From: Aphanomyces cochlioides
Lineage: Eukaryota > Oomycota > Saprolegniomycetes > Saprolegniales > Verrucalvaceae
Length of the DNA: 64,000 nt
Assembly: GCA_019828595.1 (NCBI GenBank)
Contig: JAHQRK010000015.1
Span: forward strand, 496,001 to 560,000
Direction: 5' to 3'
The notes beneath the pieces were generated by a model. It saw nothing but the letters and a program-made list of their open reading frames with translations, searched no databases and was not told the origin of the DNA. Below, one piece after another: positions 32,080 through 42,800 of this stretch. Positions within the stretch are counted from its first letter, which is position 1, and the number at the start of each line of letters is the position of its first letter. The translations under genes and the position numbers were made by a program.

Positions 32080-34098
32080 ATGAGTTCCGTCGCCTCGTAT
32101 AGCGCCGAAACGAACGTCTCTGTGACGGATTTCAGCGTCCAGACGCTGATCAATGCGGGTTTAGACATCAATGTGTCCGTCCCTCTTCAATTTGCTTTCA
32201 TATGCGCCGTGACAGCGTTCGTCCTTTGCTTTGAATATGTCTTGGAAACCATTGAAAGTGTCATTGCGCGCCATCCGACTTATTGGACGCTATTGAACAA
32301 AATGTACCGAGAATTGCTCGTCGGTGGTCTCACTGCGTTTGTTGCGAAACGTATCGATCAATGGGATGCCCTGCCAAAGTACAGCCAGACGAAACTCAAC
32401 AATAGCGACGATATGGTGCTGTACTTTTCGCTTTCGATCGCGCTCCAGTCGGCTTTTATCTTTATGATGCTCCGTGTTCGCAACAAGAAACTTGACAAGT
32501 TGTCTGTCTTGAGTGCTCGTGACTTGCTCGAGTACATGTCAACTGATGACAGTGCTAAACCGACGTCAAAGTTATCGCAGTCGATTATGAAGACCAAGAT
32601 CCTGCAAAACTTTTTTCTCACGACGTACAAGCTCCCCGATGTATTTTCCTTTCCCAAGTACCTCCGCTCGATTCAGGATTCGGAAATCTTCAGCTTGTTT
32701 GACGTGGAAATCATCGAATGGTTGCTCCTCGTGGCCATCTATACAGCCTTCTTTTGGATCGCCGACGTCTTCGAAACGATTCGATTCGTTGGTGAGGGCC
32801 CCGAAGATGCTATTATCGAATCTGGCGTTGGTCTCCAACATGCCAAGATGATTCAAACGACGCGTTTGCAAGTTCTCCTCGTTTTTATACTCATCCTCAC
32901 AGTCTCGCTTTGGGCTTTGTATGCCTACGTTCGTCGCCGCGTCCATGACATTGTGATCCATGCTGGCAATGGGCATAAGTCATACCTCGATGCGCTACAT
33001 GAGATCGCTGATCAAGAAGACGCTCGCCTGGCAAAGCCTATGACAAACGACGAAGCAATTGCCACCATGATGGAGTTGGCCGATGCGCTGTCGGACGTCG
33101 AAGACCACTCGACCATTTGGGACTTGATCAAATCTGGTGCTCGTCGTGTTCTCGGAAAGTCTCATGTGAAGAATCAAGCATTCGTTCCCGTGGCCGACCT
33201 CCACTTGCGCTTCTTCTCGCGTAAAGCTGTGCACGTCTTTGCGAAGCTGCTGATGTCGTTCAACGCAATGTATTTTGCTCTTGTGTGGTCGGCGTTCAAT
33301 GCATCGGTTGGCCGTGTGATCTCGTCGAAGCAAGCGTGGTGGTATCCTCTCTGTCTCGTTGGTCTCATGGTCGTCCTCGTATTCAATATGGTCTTCTTCG
33401 CGCCGCGGCTTGTTCGCCAACTTGCTCTTGTGAATGCCACTGTGCGTGTCAATCCCCATGAACTCAAGGCGGTGATCGAGCATTTCTCGGACGTGCTCGA
33501 AATGCAAACCGAAATGGCAGAAGCTATCGTCGACCACTGCGACGCCCATGGTAAAGATATCAAGGAGCTCGAGCAAGACATCATCGCAATCGACGCTCAA
33601 ACTACCGGCTACATCGAAGTCGAAGCGCTACGGGATATCATCAGTCGGTATGGATTCAAATTCTCGGCCAACAAGTTCCAAACGTTTGTGCGTCTTCAGT
33701 TCAAGACACGAGGGACGAAAGTTCCTTACGCTGATTTCTGCCGTGTGTTTTATGGCCTCACCGAGCAATTGACGTCGCATCGAGATGTTGTCTCCGAAGT
33801 TATGACAACGGTATCAAAGCTCCAGCCGGGACACAAAGCGTCCCAGCACCATCGGTCCAAGCCACACCATCATCATCGCCAACACCCACGCTCGTTTAAA
33901 CGGGATCGATCAAGCGAAAGCTTTCACAACGTTCTGAACAACAGCATGAGCAGCCGCAGTCTACGACGTCCGAACCACGCTTTGCTTCATAATCTCTCTG
34001 CCTTTCAACGAGTCAATGCGGAAGACGACGTCGAATCCTCATGCCAAGTCTACCAGCAAGTCCAAACTCCAAAGAAGACGGATGTGGCCTCAGTATGA
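32080..34098 (+). CDS. MLO-like seven-helix protein with EF-hand, parental gene E3
   Basis: Intronless, 672 aa from ATG 32080. Up to about residue 437 it equals E1 and E2, but its C-terminal third is its own: EF-hand loop DAQTTGYIEVEA near residue 503 (Ala at position 12), then a unique His-rich stretch (HHRSKPHHHHRQHPRSFKRD) absent from B, C and the chimeras. It therefore represents the original gene E and the right-hand parent of the crossover. The His-rich segment could bind metal or be pH-sensitive, which is speculation. The 3' flank carries TAAATTAATCAAA at 34151. Next on the right, on the other strand, is the mucin-like gene. Confidence 0.75.
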   Translation: MSSVASYSAETNVSVTDFSVQTLINAGLDINVSVPLQFAFICAVTAFVLCFEYVLETIESVIARHPTYWTLLNKMYRELLVGGLTAFVAKRIDQWDALPKYSQTKLNNSDDMVLYFSLSIALQSAFIFMMLRVRNKKLDKLSVLSARDLLEYMSTDDSAKPTSKLSQSIMKTKILQNFFLTTYKLPDVFSFPKYLRSIQDSEIFSLFDVEIIEWLLLVAIYTAFFWIADVFETIRFVGEGPEDAIIESGVGLQHAKMIQTTRLQVLLVFILILTVSLWALYAYVRRRVHDIVIHAGNGHKSYLDALHEIADQEDARLAKPMTNDEAIATMMELADALSDVEDHSTIWDLIKSGARRVLGKSHVKNQAFVPVADLHLRFFSRKAVHVFAKLLMSFNAMYFALVWSAFNASVGRVISSKQAWWYPLCLVGLMVVLVFNMVFFAPRLVRQLALVNATVRVNPHELKAVIEHFSDVLEMQTEMAEAIVDHCDAHGKDIKELEQDIIAIDAQTTGYIEVEALRDIISRYGFKFSANKFQTFVRLQFKTRGTKVPYADFCRVFYGLTEQLTSHRDVVSEVMTTVSKLQPGHKASQHHRSKPHHHHRQHPRSFKRDRSSESFHNVLNNSMSSRSLRRPNHALLHNLSAFQRVNAEDDVESSCQVYQQVQTPKKTDVASV

Positions 34099-34150
34099 AG
34101 TCGTCAACGAAGAGAAAAGTGTCAATGTAACGAAAACAACTACCCACTGA

Positions 34151-34163
34151 TAAATTAATCAAA
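34151..34163 (+). promoter_or_regulatory. Conserved 3' flank motif after gene E3
   Basis: TAAATTAATCAAA, 53 bp after the E3 stop, as after genes B and C. This copy lies outside the tandem array, so its conservation is not due to the recent triplication. Confidence 0.45.
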
Positions 34164-34195
34164 GCTCACGCACCGACGAGAAAGCAACGTCTTGG

Positions 34196-35241
34196 TCACT
34201 GAGGGGAGCGCGGTTTCACGAGTCTAGGACGCCGATAGCGACAGCGATGCAGTCGTTGTATCTTTTCTAGCTGTGTTGGACTTGATGTCGTCGTTCCCTC
34301 GTTGGGTTGAGGCGTCTCTGTCGGTTCAGGGGGCGTCTCTGTCCGTTCAGGGGGCGTCTCTGTCCGTTCAGGGGGCGTCTCTGTCCGTTCAGGGGGCGTC
34401 TCTGTTGTTGCAGTGGAAGGCGTCCCCTGAGGAGTGTCTTCAGTCGGTTCAGGAGTCCAAATGATTGGCGTATCTGTCCAAGTCGACGGAGTAGAGCTTG
34501 TCACTGTCGGTCGAGGTGCCGAAGATGTTGCATTCGGGACTGTTCTCCAGGGAGTTTCACTTGGAGCTGAGGTCCACTTGTTGCCCTTTGTAGCCGTCTC
34601 TGGCTTGGGAGTCAATCGGGCAGTTGTTGTAGGTTGCGGCGGTCTTGAAGTCGTCTGTGTGGGCACTGCAGTGGAAGGAGGCCGTGTTGATGGCCTTGGT
34701 GTTGGTGTTCTTTGAGGTGCCTGTGTCGTCACTGCACTTGTGCGAGGTTTGGTGGTCGTCGGTGCGGCTGTTGCGATGGGAGCCAGTATCGCTGGTATGT
34801 CGATATCATTAGATTCTGAAGTCAACCTTGGATGAGCTTGATGATCAAGGAGATAGATAGTACCAGGAGATGTGCTTGGGGCCGCTTGGCTGTATAAAAG
34901 TGCCGCCGTTGGATTGGGAAGAGGTGCCACCGTCGTCGTGCTATCCTGTGGTAATTCATGAATGACCAGTGTAATGGGGGCGGACAAACCTGTCGGTTGC
35001 TTGACATGAGCTCCGAATGGGACGACTTTGGTATACTCATTGTCAGTAGCACAACAACAGCTACAATAGTCAGCAGCACGAGGCTGAAGGTAGCGCAGCG
35101 CTTTTGTGTGGTCAGTCGACGATGGTGAAATCCACTGCGTCGCCCCAACATGGGCATATCACTTTGAGCCAAGACGGACGAGTTGACGGTGCTTTGCTGT
35201 CCCAAGCTTCTCGCCGTGTAGACAGGATCCTGCGCCACCAT
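34196..35241 (-). CDS. Thr/Pro-rich mucin-like type II membrane protein
   Basis: Two exons, 35241-34990 and 34945-34196, join in phase across a 44-nt intron (333 aa). The N-terminus is cytosolic and basic (GRRSGFHHRRLTTQKRCA), followed by one hydrophobic helix (FSLVLLTIVAVVVLLTM). The remainder is a long Thr/Pro/Ser-rich region ideal for O-glycosylation, including four tandem TETPPER-type repeats encoded by a 21-bp minisatellite. The C-terminus turns basic and Arg-rich, so the very end could be misread. No catalytic domain is seen. A cell-surface or wall-associated mucin-like role fits. It is tail to tail with E3, separated by 97 bp. Confidence 0.6.
34324..34407. repeat. 21-bp minisatellite, about four copies
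   Basis: The unit GTTCAGGGGGCGTCTCTGTC plus one C is repeated in tandem; the fourth copy diverges at its end. It encodes the TETPPER repeats of the mucin-like protein on the minus strand, so copy-number changes keep the frame. Confidence 0.85.
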
Positions 35242-35322
35242 GATGGAAGGTCAAATGGAAACTGATGACATCCATCGCTCCTTGCAGCGTTTATACACTC
35301 CACCTTCCAACTGTATGCTGCA

Positions 35323-35520
35323 TCATCCTTTCGAGCTCAGGTTCAATCGAAGTTGTGTCCCGCTCGTCCCACGGCTCCACATTGCTTGCTCGTCATCCAT
35401 GGCATATACGTGATTGTGCCGTGGCTCCTCGCTTACAAGCGTCTTTCTCAAGTGTGCTTCACGGAGCACTTCAGCATGCCATCGCTTTTTCCATTCATTG
35501 AGCAGGTTCAATGGATTCAT
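35323..35520 (-). CDS. Possible small protein of unknown function
   Basis: A 65-residue frame from ATG 35520. The sequence is charged and helical in look (LLNEWKKRWHAEVLREAHLR) with a balanced composition unlike a chance frame, but I do not recognise it. It could be the last exon of a longer gene. It lies 81 bp upstream of the mucin-like gene on the same strand, so it could also be part of that gene's 5' region. Weak call. Confidence 0.25.
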   Translation of the reverse strand: MNPLNLLNEWKKRWHAEVLREAHLRKTLVSEEPRHNHVYAMDDEQAMWSRGTSGTQLRLNLSSKG

Positions 35521-36156
35521 GGGCAGCTCACCAACGCGACCAAACGTCCACGGGACCAATGCATTGGAACATCTTTCTGCCTTTCATGCAACTGTAGCTA
35601 AGTGAGAGCGTAGTCACCTACACGAAAGAATGCATCGAAGCCACGGTTCTTAGGTCAGGAGAAGCTTGGTTCCTCGCGTGGTAGCGCGCCACATTGGACT
35701 CCGAACCCGAAGTTCGAAGCTTCTGGCGCCGTTGTAAAGTCGAGCCATATCACAAGAACTTGATCAAGACGAGCGCTTGGCTTCCGAATCTTTGATGCTA
35801 TGCACGCCTCTTGATGTGCTTTCCTGCCTGCTCGCAATCATCCCAGCGCCATTCATATTTCACGAGCGATCTGCCGCCTCCATTCCTTCAGGAACAACCT
35901 GTATCTTCGATGATTCTCTTGAGCAGTCATGGGGAAAATACTATTTAATATTATTCCATTCACTCGAATGAAAGAATTTAATATGGTTTTGGGAAATTAA
36001 TGAGCCCGGATATGAAAGGAAATATCAAATTTAGGAAATTCATTTGCTTCCAATTTGGTCATTATGAGAAATTATTTTTGAATAGACAGAGACTTGCAAA
36101 CGACGGATATTTCAAATATTTTGGGTTTTGGGAAATGTTTGGGAAATAGTGTCCGG
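35521..36156. other. Intergenic region left of the Crypton
   Basis: About 640 bp without a supported gene, turning AT-rich after 35930. The left end of the Crypton element probably lies here, but Cryptons lack inverted repeats, so I could not place it. Confidence 0.4.
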
Positions 36157-38405
36157 ATGCAGTGCATGAAACGGATTTCATTCATTTTCCATCTCAAAGA
36201 AGACCTTTCACACATGCAGTCGCTCCATGTGTCTCAACCAAGCGAGGGACAAGATGTATTGGACAACTATATCTCACATAACACACGTAAGCAGTACGAA
36301 AACTCGCTGAATAGGCTCAGGCTTTGGCTTCAAACAAATCACCGTGCTTTGGTCTCAAACGGAACCGTCGTTTTGCCACTCAATGGCCAGATTTGCATTG
36401 ATTTTTTGGCTTACAGTATGGTCAAACGCGATCGACGGGGGGCCGAGAAGGTGCCTAGGTCATATTGTACTTTCCCATCCATAAGCAAGATCATTTGTGC
36501 CATCAAATTCTTGTATAAATCAAGAAATGTGACGATTGACAAAGAACTCGACAACATTTTAAATCGTAAGCATTGGCGACCATATATGAAATAACACTGT
36601 CATTAGAATTTTCAAAAGGTTACAAGCGAAAGGTAGGTGAACTTAAAAAGGAAGGCGAAATGCGAATTCATGAGGGAAAAGATCCGATGAATTGGCCAGG
36701 TAGAACTAAGCACCACACATCATTTACTCTATTTAGGATATGTGCTACTCTGCGATTTTGCAATAAGCGGAGAGATTGAGTTCTCTTCTTACATGACTAT
36801 TCATCCGTTTCTTGTTTTTTGTTGGAACCTGATGGCACGGTCTGTCACTGTCGCCACGATTCGGTTGGAGCATTTACGATGGCAAGGTTGGTCGAACATC
36901 GATGCAGAACTTAAACATCTCATAGGAGACGCTCTACTTGTAGAATTTAGCAAGACAAAAAATGACCAAGAAGGTGCAAATATACAACCAAAGCACGTCT
37001 ATGCTAATCCCATGCATCCTAAGATATGTCCTATACTAAGGTAGACAACACATGCATGATTACTATTGTCTATAAAAATTCTAGTTTGGCTGTGTTCATA
37101 TTTTTATCAAGCAGGCCGTACAAATCATCGTCAGACTTTCTATTTACCCCGACGTCAAAAGAGAAATTTGCAATGTGGCTTCAAAAAATTGGTCTGAAAT
37201 TCCAAGATCAGTTTAGAGGCGTTGGAATATCTCCTTCAGGCATTGGTACTCATTCTTTCAGAAAGGGCATTGCAACAGAATTGTCAAATACCCCAGGTGG
37301 GCCCCAGGCAGTCTCTGTGTGGCTTCGTGCAGGGTGGGGCCTGGGCTCTGTTCAAAAGAGATACATTTTTGAAGGTTCTGGTGGTGATCAGTTCGTAGGC
37401 CGAGCATCTGCAGGTATTATTAAAGTTGTAAACACACATTACAGTTCTTAGGACTCAACATAAATGATGCCGACTTCTCTATCCTCCCCCCTCACTTATA
37501 GCACCTAGAACTGACACAAGTCGAATGGGAAAAAATCCTTCCTGGCTACACAAACTGTTATCGAGACAGCTTATACTCTGTTTTGCCGTATCTACTCGCT
37601 TCCATTGTTTTTCATTTTGAGTGGCTTAAAGTCAATCTCCATAAACAGCACCCTCTGTTTAAGTCGGCAATTTGGACATCTCCCTTGTTGGAGGACCTTA
37701 GAACCAAAGTTCTACTTGGATATGGACAAAATGGTGAATCACATATGGTAGCAAGTGGTGTTCCCCCACATGTAGCCTTGGCGACAAGATTACAGTCAAT
37801 CGAAAAAAATTTGAGCGATTTCCGCTTCTTGAAGCCAAAGTGGATAAGTATTTCAACGCCCTTCTATCTTTGCAGCAGCACCAATATCATACAGATCGGG
37901 CAGTCAACGATCAAAATATTCTTAATGCTATGATGGCGCAGTTCCAGGAGCTTCGTGGTTTAATTTTGCGTCAATCATTGACTCAACCCACAACTGAAGT
38001 AAACCCAATCACTGAAGATGGTTGTTCAAGTGAAATGAATAATCATTTGGTACTTGATGGCAACCAACGAAAAATTACATCCTATCCATCTGTATCAATT
38101 TCGAAATTGTGGCAATTCTGGTTTGACGGCATCCCTGTCGATAAAGTTCCCCCCTTACGATTTCTACTTGCTAGAGACTTCGAGCATAAGCGAGATTCTG
38201 TGGCGCATTCAAAAGCCAAATTTGTCATAAACACTATGCTCATCTACGAGAACCATTAGTATCACGCATGAACGCTGTTGAACGTAGTGCGGCTTTTGAT
38301 TTGGCTGTGGAGAAGTTGTACGTTGAGGAGCTTGGCTACAGGGATGCCTCTCAAAGTGCCTTTAGAAAACTGAACGGCTTGACATTTTTTCAGTGTACAA
38401 CTTGA
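36157..38405 (+). pseudogene. Crypton tyrosine-recombinase (decayed, intron-containing)
   Basis: Crypton elements move with a tyrosine recombinase instead of a DDE transposase. Exons joined across introns 36566-36618, 36700-36736, 37041-37084 and 37414-37451 give an N-terminal SAM-like domain (SHNTRKQYENSLNRLRLWLQ), then the catalytic core: first Arg in NLMARSVTV, KTKNDQEG, HSFRKG with the His-x-x-Arg pair, and RAGWGLGSVQKRYIFEG with the Tyr. A C-terminal GCR1_C-like DNA-binding region follows (LWQFWFDGIPVDKVPPLRFL). Damage comprises an in-frame TAG at 37499-37501, a one-base loss in the A run 37803-37809, and a frame break near 38235-38260, after which the frame runs on to TGA 38403. Tetrad residues survive, so decay is recent or partly due to base-call errors. 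Confidence 0.8.
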
Positions 38406-39261
38406 TGAAGAAGAAGAAATCTGCTTGAATGAAGTCATGCTGTGTTTTGTGATCTAGCATCGAATTATACAACTACATTTGTCATGTTTGTGAGCTGTAG
38501 CAACAGTAAGATTAAAGTGAGTAATACATGATTGATGATTTGTTTTGACTGTTTGATGAAGCTTTAACACGATTATGATCCTAAATCCTTTATGATTACA
38601 TGTAGTTCATTCAATGGACTACTGCATTCAATTGACTATGTGAACATGACACAATGCTCATACTGCATCACTTTGACTGGGTCTAGTGGCTGACATGTTG
38701 CTGACTGTGACGAGAATATTCGACGTCCCTTGTCTTCCAAATCGATAGCATGCTATGACGCAACTTGGTATGAGTGTGTGGGTCGGGGCATGTGCATTTG
38801 AAACTTGATGGGAGTAGACGAATTGACTCTTTATATCTTGTGATCCATCCACGCTGCATTCAGCAGCTTTGACGTCCACTGGCACGCAGTTTGCTTGAAT
38901 CTAAATGTCAATTCCATTTGACCTCTTTATATTGATTTGAGCTCGTATTATTTATGCAGGGTTTCATGGCAATTTCCTAAACCCCCAGGTAAGGGTATAT
39001 ATTTATTTGCAAGCAACATGCAATGGAATAAATTATTCGAATTATTCCTGGTCTACATGTACATGTTTTTTATGCGAAAAAAAAGGAAATTATCGGAATC
39101 TTGTTCCTACAATTCATCAAAATATCAAATAATAGCTCCTACATTTTCCGACTTATTTGAGTTTACCCTGCAAAATCCGGATAATGTTATCTGGTAACCC
39201 ACTTGTTTATCCGGAAGGCGCGAAACGTGCATTTTCAAATTTGAGTTGCGGCGCCAAGACC
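38406..39261. other. AT-rich region right of the Crypton
   Basis: About 855 bp with no supported gene. It probably includes the right end of the Crypton. Near the end, the sequence GTGCATTTTCAAATTTGAG at 39229-39247 looks like an Inr/FPR start site about 15-30 bp before the next gene. Confidence 0.4.
39229..39247 (+). promoter_or_regulatory. Oomycete Inr/FPR-like core promoter motif
   Basis: CATTTT followed by CAAATTTG fits the oomycete initiator plus flanking-promoter pattern (YCATTYY then CAWTTT) apart from one extra A. It supports the ATG at 39262 over the in-frame ATG at 39184. Confidence 0.4.
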
Positions 39262-39618
39262 ATGGTCGCTACGTTCAAACGCCGCCGCAGCTTGGCGCGT
39301 GCGGAGAAGGAAGATGATATTCAGAAACCTTTGGAGGACATTATGTTCAGCCCATACAAGCGACGAAAGATGCAGAAGCAAAAAGAGCAGGACGCAGCTG
39401 ACTTGGCCAAACTCCAACAAGCGGCGAAGGTATTCATCTCGACAGGCAACGACTGACCTTGAGTGTTTCCCTAGTACTATGAAATGATCGATAGTGTAAA
39501 GCTGGAGACTGCACATGCCTCACAAGAAGATCTAGAGGAAACCGGGTCGACTACGTCGTCCCCATCGAAAACCCCGAGCAAACCATGCAAGACAAACGAT
39601 GCAAATGTTCTCGAATAA
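39262..39618 (+). CDS. Small basic, probably nuclear protein of unknown function
   Basis: Two exons, 39262-39429 and 39475-39618, joined in phase across a 45-nt intron, give 103 aa. The N-terminus is basic (MVATFKRRRSLARAEKED) and a second basic cluster (YKRRKMQKQKEQ) could be a nuclear localisation signal leading into a short coiled coil (AADLAKLQQAAK). The second half is acidic, then Ser/Thr/Pro-rich with SPSKTPSKP, a style seen in phospho-regulated nuclear proteins. I do not recognise a family. An earlier ATG at 39184 is in frame but lies upstream of a promoter-like motif. Confidence 0.5.
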
Positions 39619-39889
39619 GTACTGAATATGTATATAGCACAACCATGTTTAAAGATCAAGCCATTTGGACGAGCAAAGCGTCCTGTGTATATGCCAATTC
39701 CATTGGAAATGAGTCGACCATCGCTGTTAAATTGCCTTCGACATGCATGAGAAGGCCCGTTGTCATTGTTGCATAAAGAGTTCGAATCACTTCAAGACTC
39801 CACATCGTCATCTCAACCTTGGCCTTCATGCACTTGCCTTCTATTGCTCCAGGGCACTACAAACAGATACCAGTAAGAGAAAAAGTCGT

Positions 39890-42800
39890 TCAACGCGCGC
39901 ATACAAGCTTCATATGTTTGCCACAGTCGCGACCTTCACAGCACGTAAAGCATCCTTCAGGAGTCTTTCCAGGAATCAACATGGGCTGAAATTCATCTGG
40001 ATGGAAGCGAGCAAGGGGATTTGCATAGTATTTGGTGCACACAAGATGTCCTAGCAAGTCATCAGCACAATTCATCCGTGCTGACCGTACCAGATGCGTC
40101 CTTATTTTGGTTTTCGCATGGATACAAGAGCAAATTGGCAGCAGTGACACGAATGGAGTGCGAAAAGGGGTTGCGCACTTGGAGCGCAGTGGCTACAGTG
40201 AATAAATCCCAAACTGACGGGCGGTACATCTTGGAGAGGGCAACAAGCGTCGGCGTCTCGGGGAATAATCCAGCCAAGGTCGGCACCGACGACTGCAAGC
40301 GTAGTTTTGACAATGCCATTTGCAAGTATGGATTGGGACTGCTGTCAACCGTGCCTTGGATATCCACCTACACAAAAGAGACTGAGAGAAGCTTCACGGA
40401 GCCTTCGTTACTTGCTGGGGACTTGCTCCCGAGACAAACTGCGACAAAAATGTTTGGCCGACCGCCGCCGACGCCGGTTTGAAAGAAAACAAGCCAACCA
40501 TATTGCTCGTTTGATTGCAGCATACTAAAGTCACGTTGTCCATGACAGCCGTGCCCAACACAGAGTTGTTGATGAGTACTTGGACCGCCAAAGTGTCCAA
40601 GACTGTCGTCACTTGGGACGGATTCGACATATGCAGTGCCATCGACAACTTTAAAGTGTCGACCGTGCCTGTAGCCATTAATTACAGAAACGATGGGAAG
40701 ATTTCCACACCTGAGACAATATCGACGGCGGTGATGTTGACTCCGCCGCGCTTGAAGCCATCCATGCCATACAAGACTAATGGCGTTGTGATGGGAATAT
40801 TCGTCAGTGCCATGCGACCCAGTGGAGTTTCCACCGTTGGTGAGACTCCCTACAAATCTCCACGTGAGGGTTAAACTTCATATCAGAGTCTACTTCATGC
40901 TCTCGGCTTCGTATTTGAAGCGGTACGGAAGCTGCAGAGAACATGAGCTGCACAATGAAAGACGCCATGGATGTCCTACACATATCCATAGTCAACCTCT
41001 GGGGAAATTCATTTCGATCGTACGTTTGGATTTGGGTCATGGCAATGTCGGATTCCATCTTGACGACGCCAGTGCCTGCAGTGCTATGCGGTGTATACTC
41101 GACAGCGAGTTCTGGAATCGAGAGCTGACAGAGTTCCGTCGACGCCATAAACAAGCGACTTTGTAATTGCAATCGCGTGATATTGACGGGCAATGTCGCC
41201 AATGCTGGTGGCATTTGAACACCTGCGAGCATCCGAGCATGCATGTGCATGGAAGTGGAGTCGAAATGCATGTGCATTTGAGGCATTTCGAGGCTCGACA
41301 CCAGTTGAATCTTGACGCCAGGAAAGATAGTCGTTAATGAAATACCCTTCAAGCCAGCTTGAATCCATGGAATGGGAGAATCCACTTGGGCAATGTCGAT
41401 GCCCAAACTTGAGTTTGTGTTTGAAATATACCGTGAAAAGAAAGCATTCACAGCGGGACTGAGGGCATGCGTCGTTGGATTCACCTGGGGATTCAAATAT
41501 CCTAAGGCACTTGAAACTACGATGATATTGAGGAGGAATGTACCTGTCAAGTCGACACGGTTTGTGGACGACGGCTCGAGGGTAATGTTACCCAAGACAG
41601 AGCCTAAAACCTCGCCGTCGACGCGCATCTTGAGGTCAACTTTGCCTACTGCCATTGCAATCACAGACGGATTCCAAATCTAAAATATATCGTGTAAGGA
41701 CAACTTGATTCATAATCGTACGTTGGTCGTGGCTTTGATAACTTGATGGCCTTCGGGGGTTTCCTGTCCCGGCAGTGCGAAATCGACAATTGAGACGTTC
41801 GAGAGTCCATTCATGCCAATCAGTTGCGACGAGATTTTGACAGGCACGCCACGAAGATTTAAATCCCCTGACGATAAAGCATTATGGCCAAGACTCAAGA
41901 GCTAACAGTACCTAGAGCTCCATTCGCCACGACATTGAAACCTCCCACAACATCCATACTCTTCTATGATAATTGTGAGCTTCCATGGAGGGCGGTCATG
42001 TTTACCTGCGATGCTTGGACTAGGGAATGGACAAACGCACCAAAAGGTTGACCTCCAGCTCGTAACTTCAAAGTTGCTTTACAATCTAGAGTCAAATTGC
42101 TTTCTGCTGTCACAATGCCAGTCACGTTGACGTGGCTGGTTGTGAGAGCTCCCAATGCAACCTTGAAATCCACAATCATAACAAAGATGCGATAGTGGCT
42201 GCTTACCTTGTCGCTTTGTAGATCGATCGACATGTTCATGGCAGATAAAGTTAGAGGAGAACCATCGCCCAACGGACTTTTCGCAGATACGACAACACGC
42301 ATGTCAATAGCAATGGTAGAATCATCCACGGGGGCTAGATGCATCGTGTCGAAGGCAAGTTTGTTGATCAAAGGCACAGCATTGGGCGGCAACTACGTTT
42401 TTTTTTCAGTATCAATGACAACATTGTCAATGTCACCGTGGAGTTCAAATGCAAATGACGTAGCGCGCCGTTGTACAAAGGAATTGACGATGCGCCAGGC
42501 CAGCAAGCAGCAACTTGGACATGTGCAGCTGTGTCACCCAAGTACCTAATGCAGGGGTTCAAGAAACGGCATCCTAAGACTATCTTACTGGGAAATGAGT
42601 GTGCTTGTAGCTGACGGCACGGTGGAGACAATTTCGCCTGAAAGAGCCATGTAGTTCATCCCAACTTTGCCATAGCTCGTGCATTCTGGAGCAGATGGAT
42701 CCAATTGGGTAATCGGTAATGATGTTTTGGCACTTGTAGTTAGATGCGCAACGAGGGCTGGCTTCAGTGTCTTAGGATCGGGAAAGAAAACATCAAAGCA

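Larger units (their letters stand above)
24674..33391. repeat. Tandem array unit 3 (8718 bp)
   Basis: Third copy, with C3, D3, the third transposon copy and the 5' part of E3. Compared with units 1 and 2 it lacks one C in each of two C runs (near 25536 and 25722) and has a C-to-two-base change in exon 1 of D3 (near 30135). After 33391 the sequence is the unrecombined 3' part of gene E, which marks the end of the array. Confidence 0.9.

Noticed and set aside
34324..34407. CRISPR-like array
   Set aside because: The units are directly adjacent without spacers and encode protein repeats; the genome is eukaryotic.
34273..34715. Plus-strand frames with SVQGASL-type repeats
   Set aside because: These are the antisense reading of the 21-bp minisatellite. 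The minus-strand frame gives a coherent Thr/Pro-rich membrane protein and explains the repeat.
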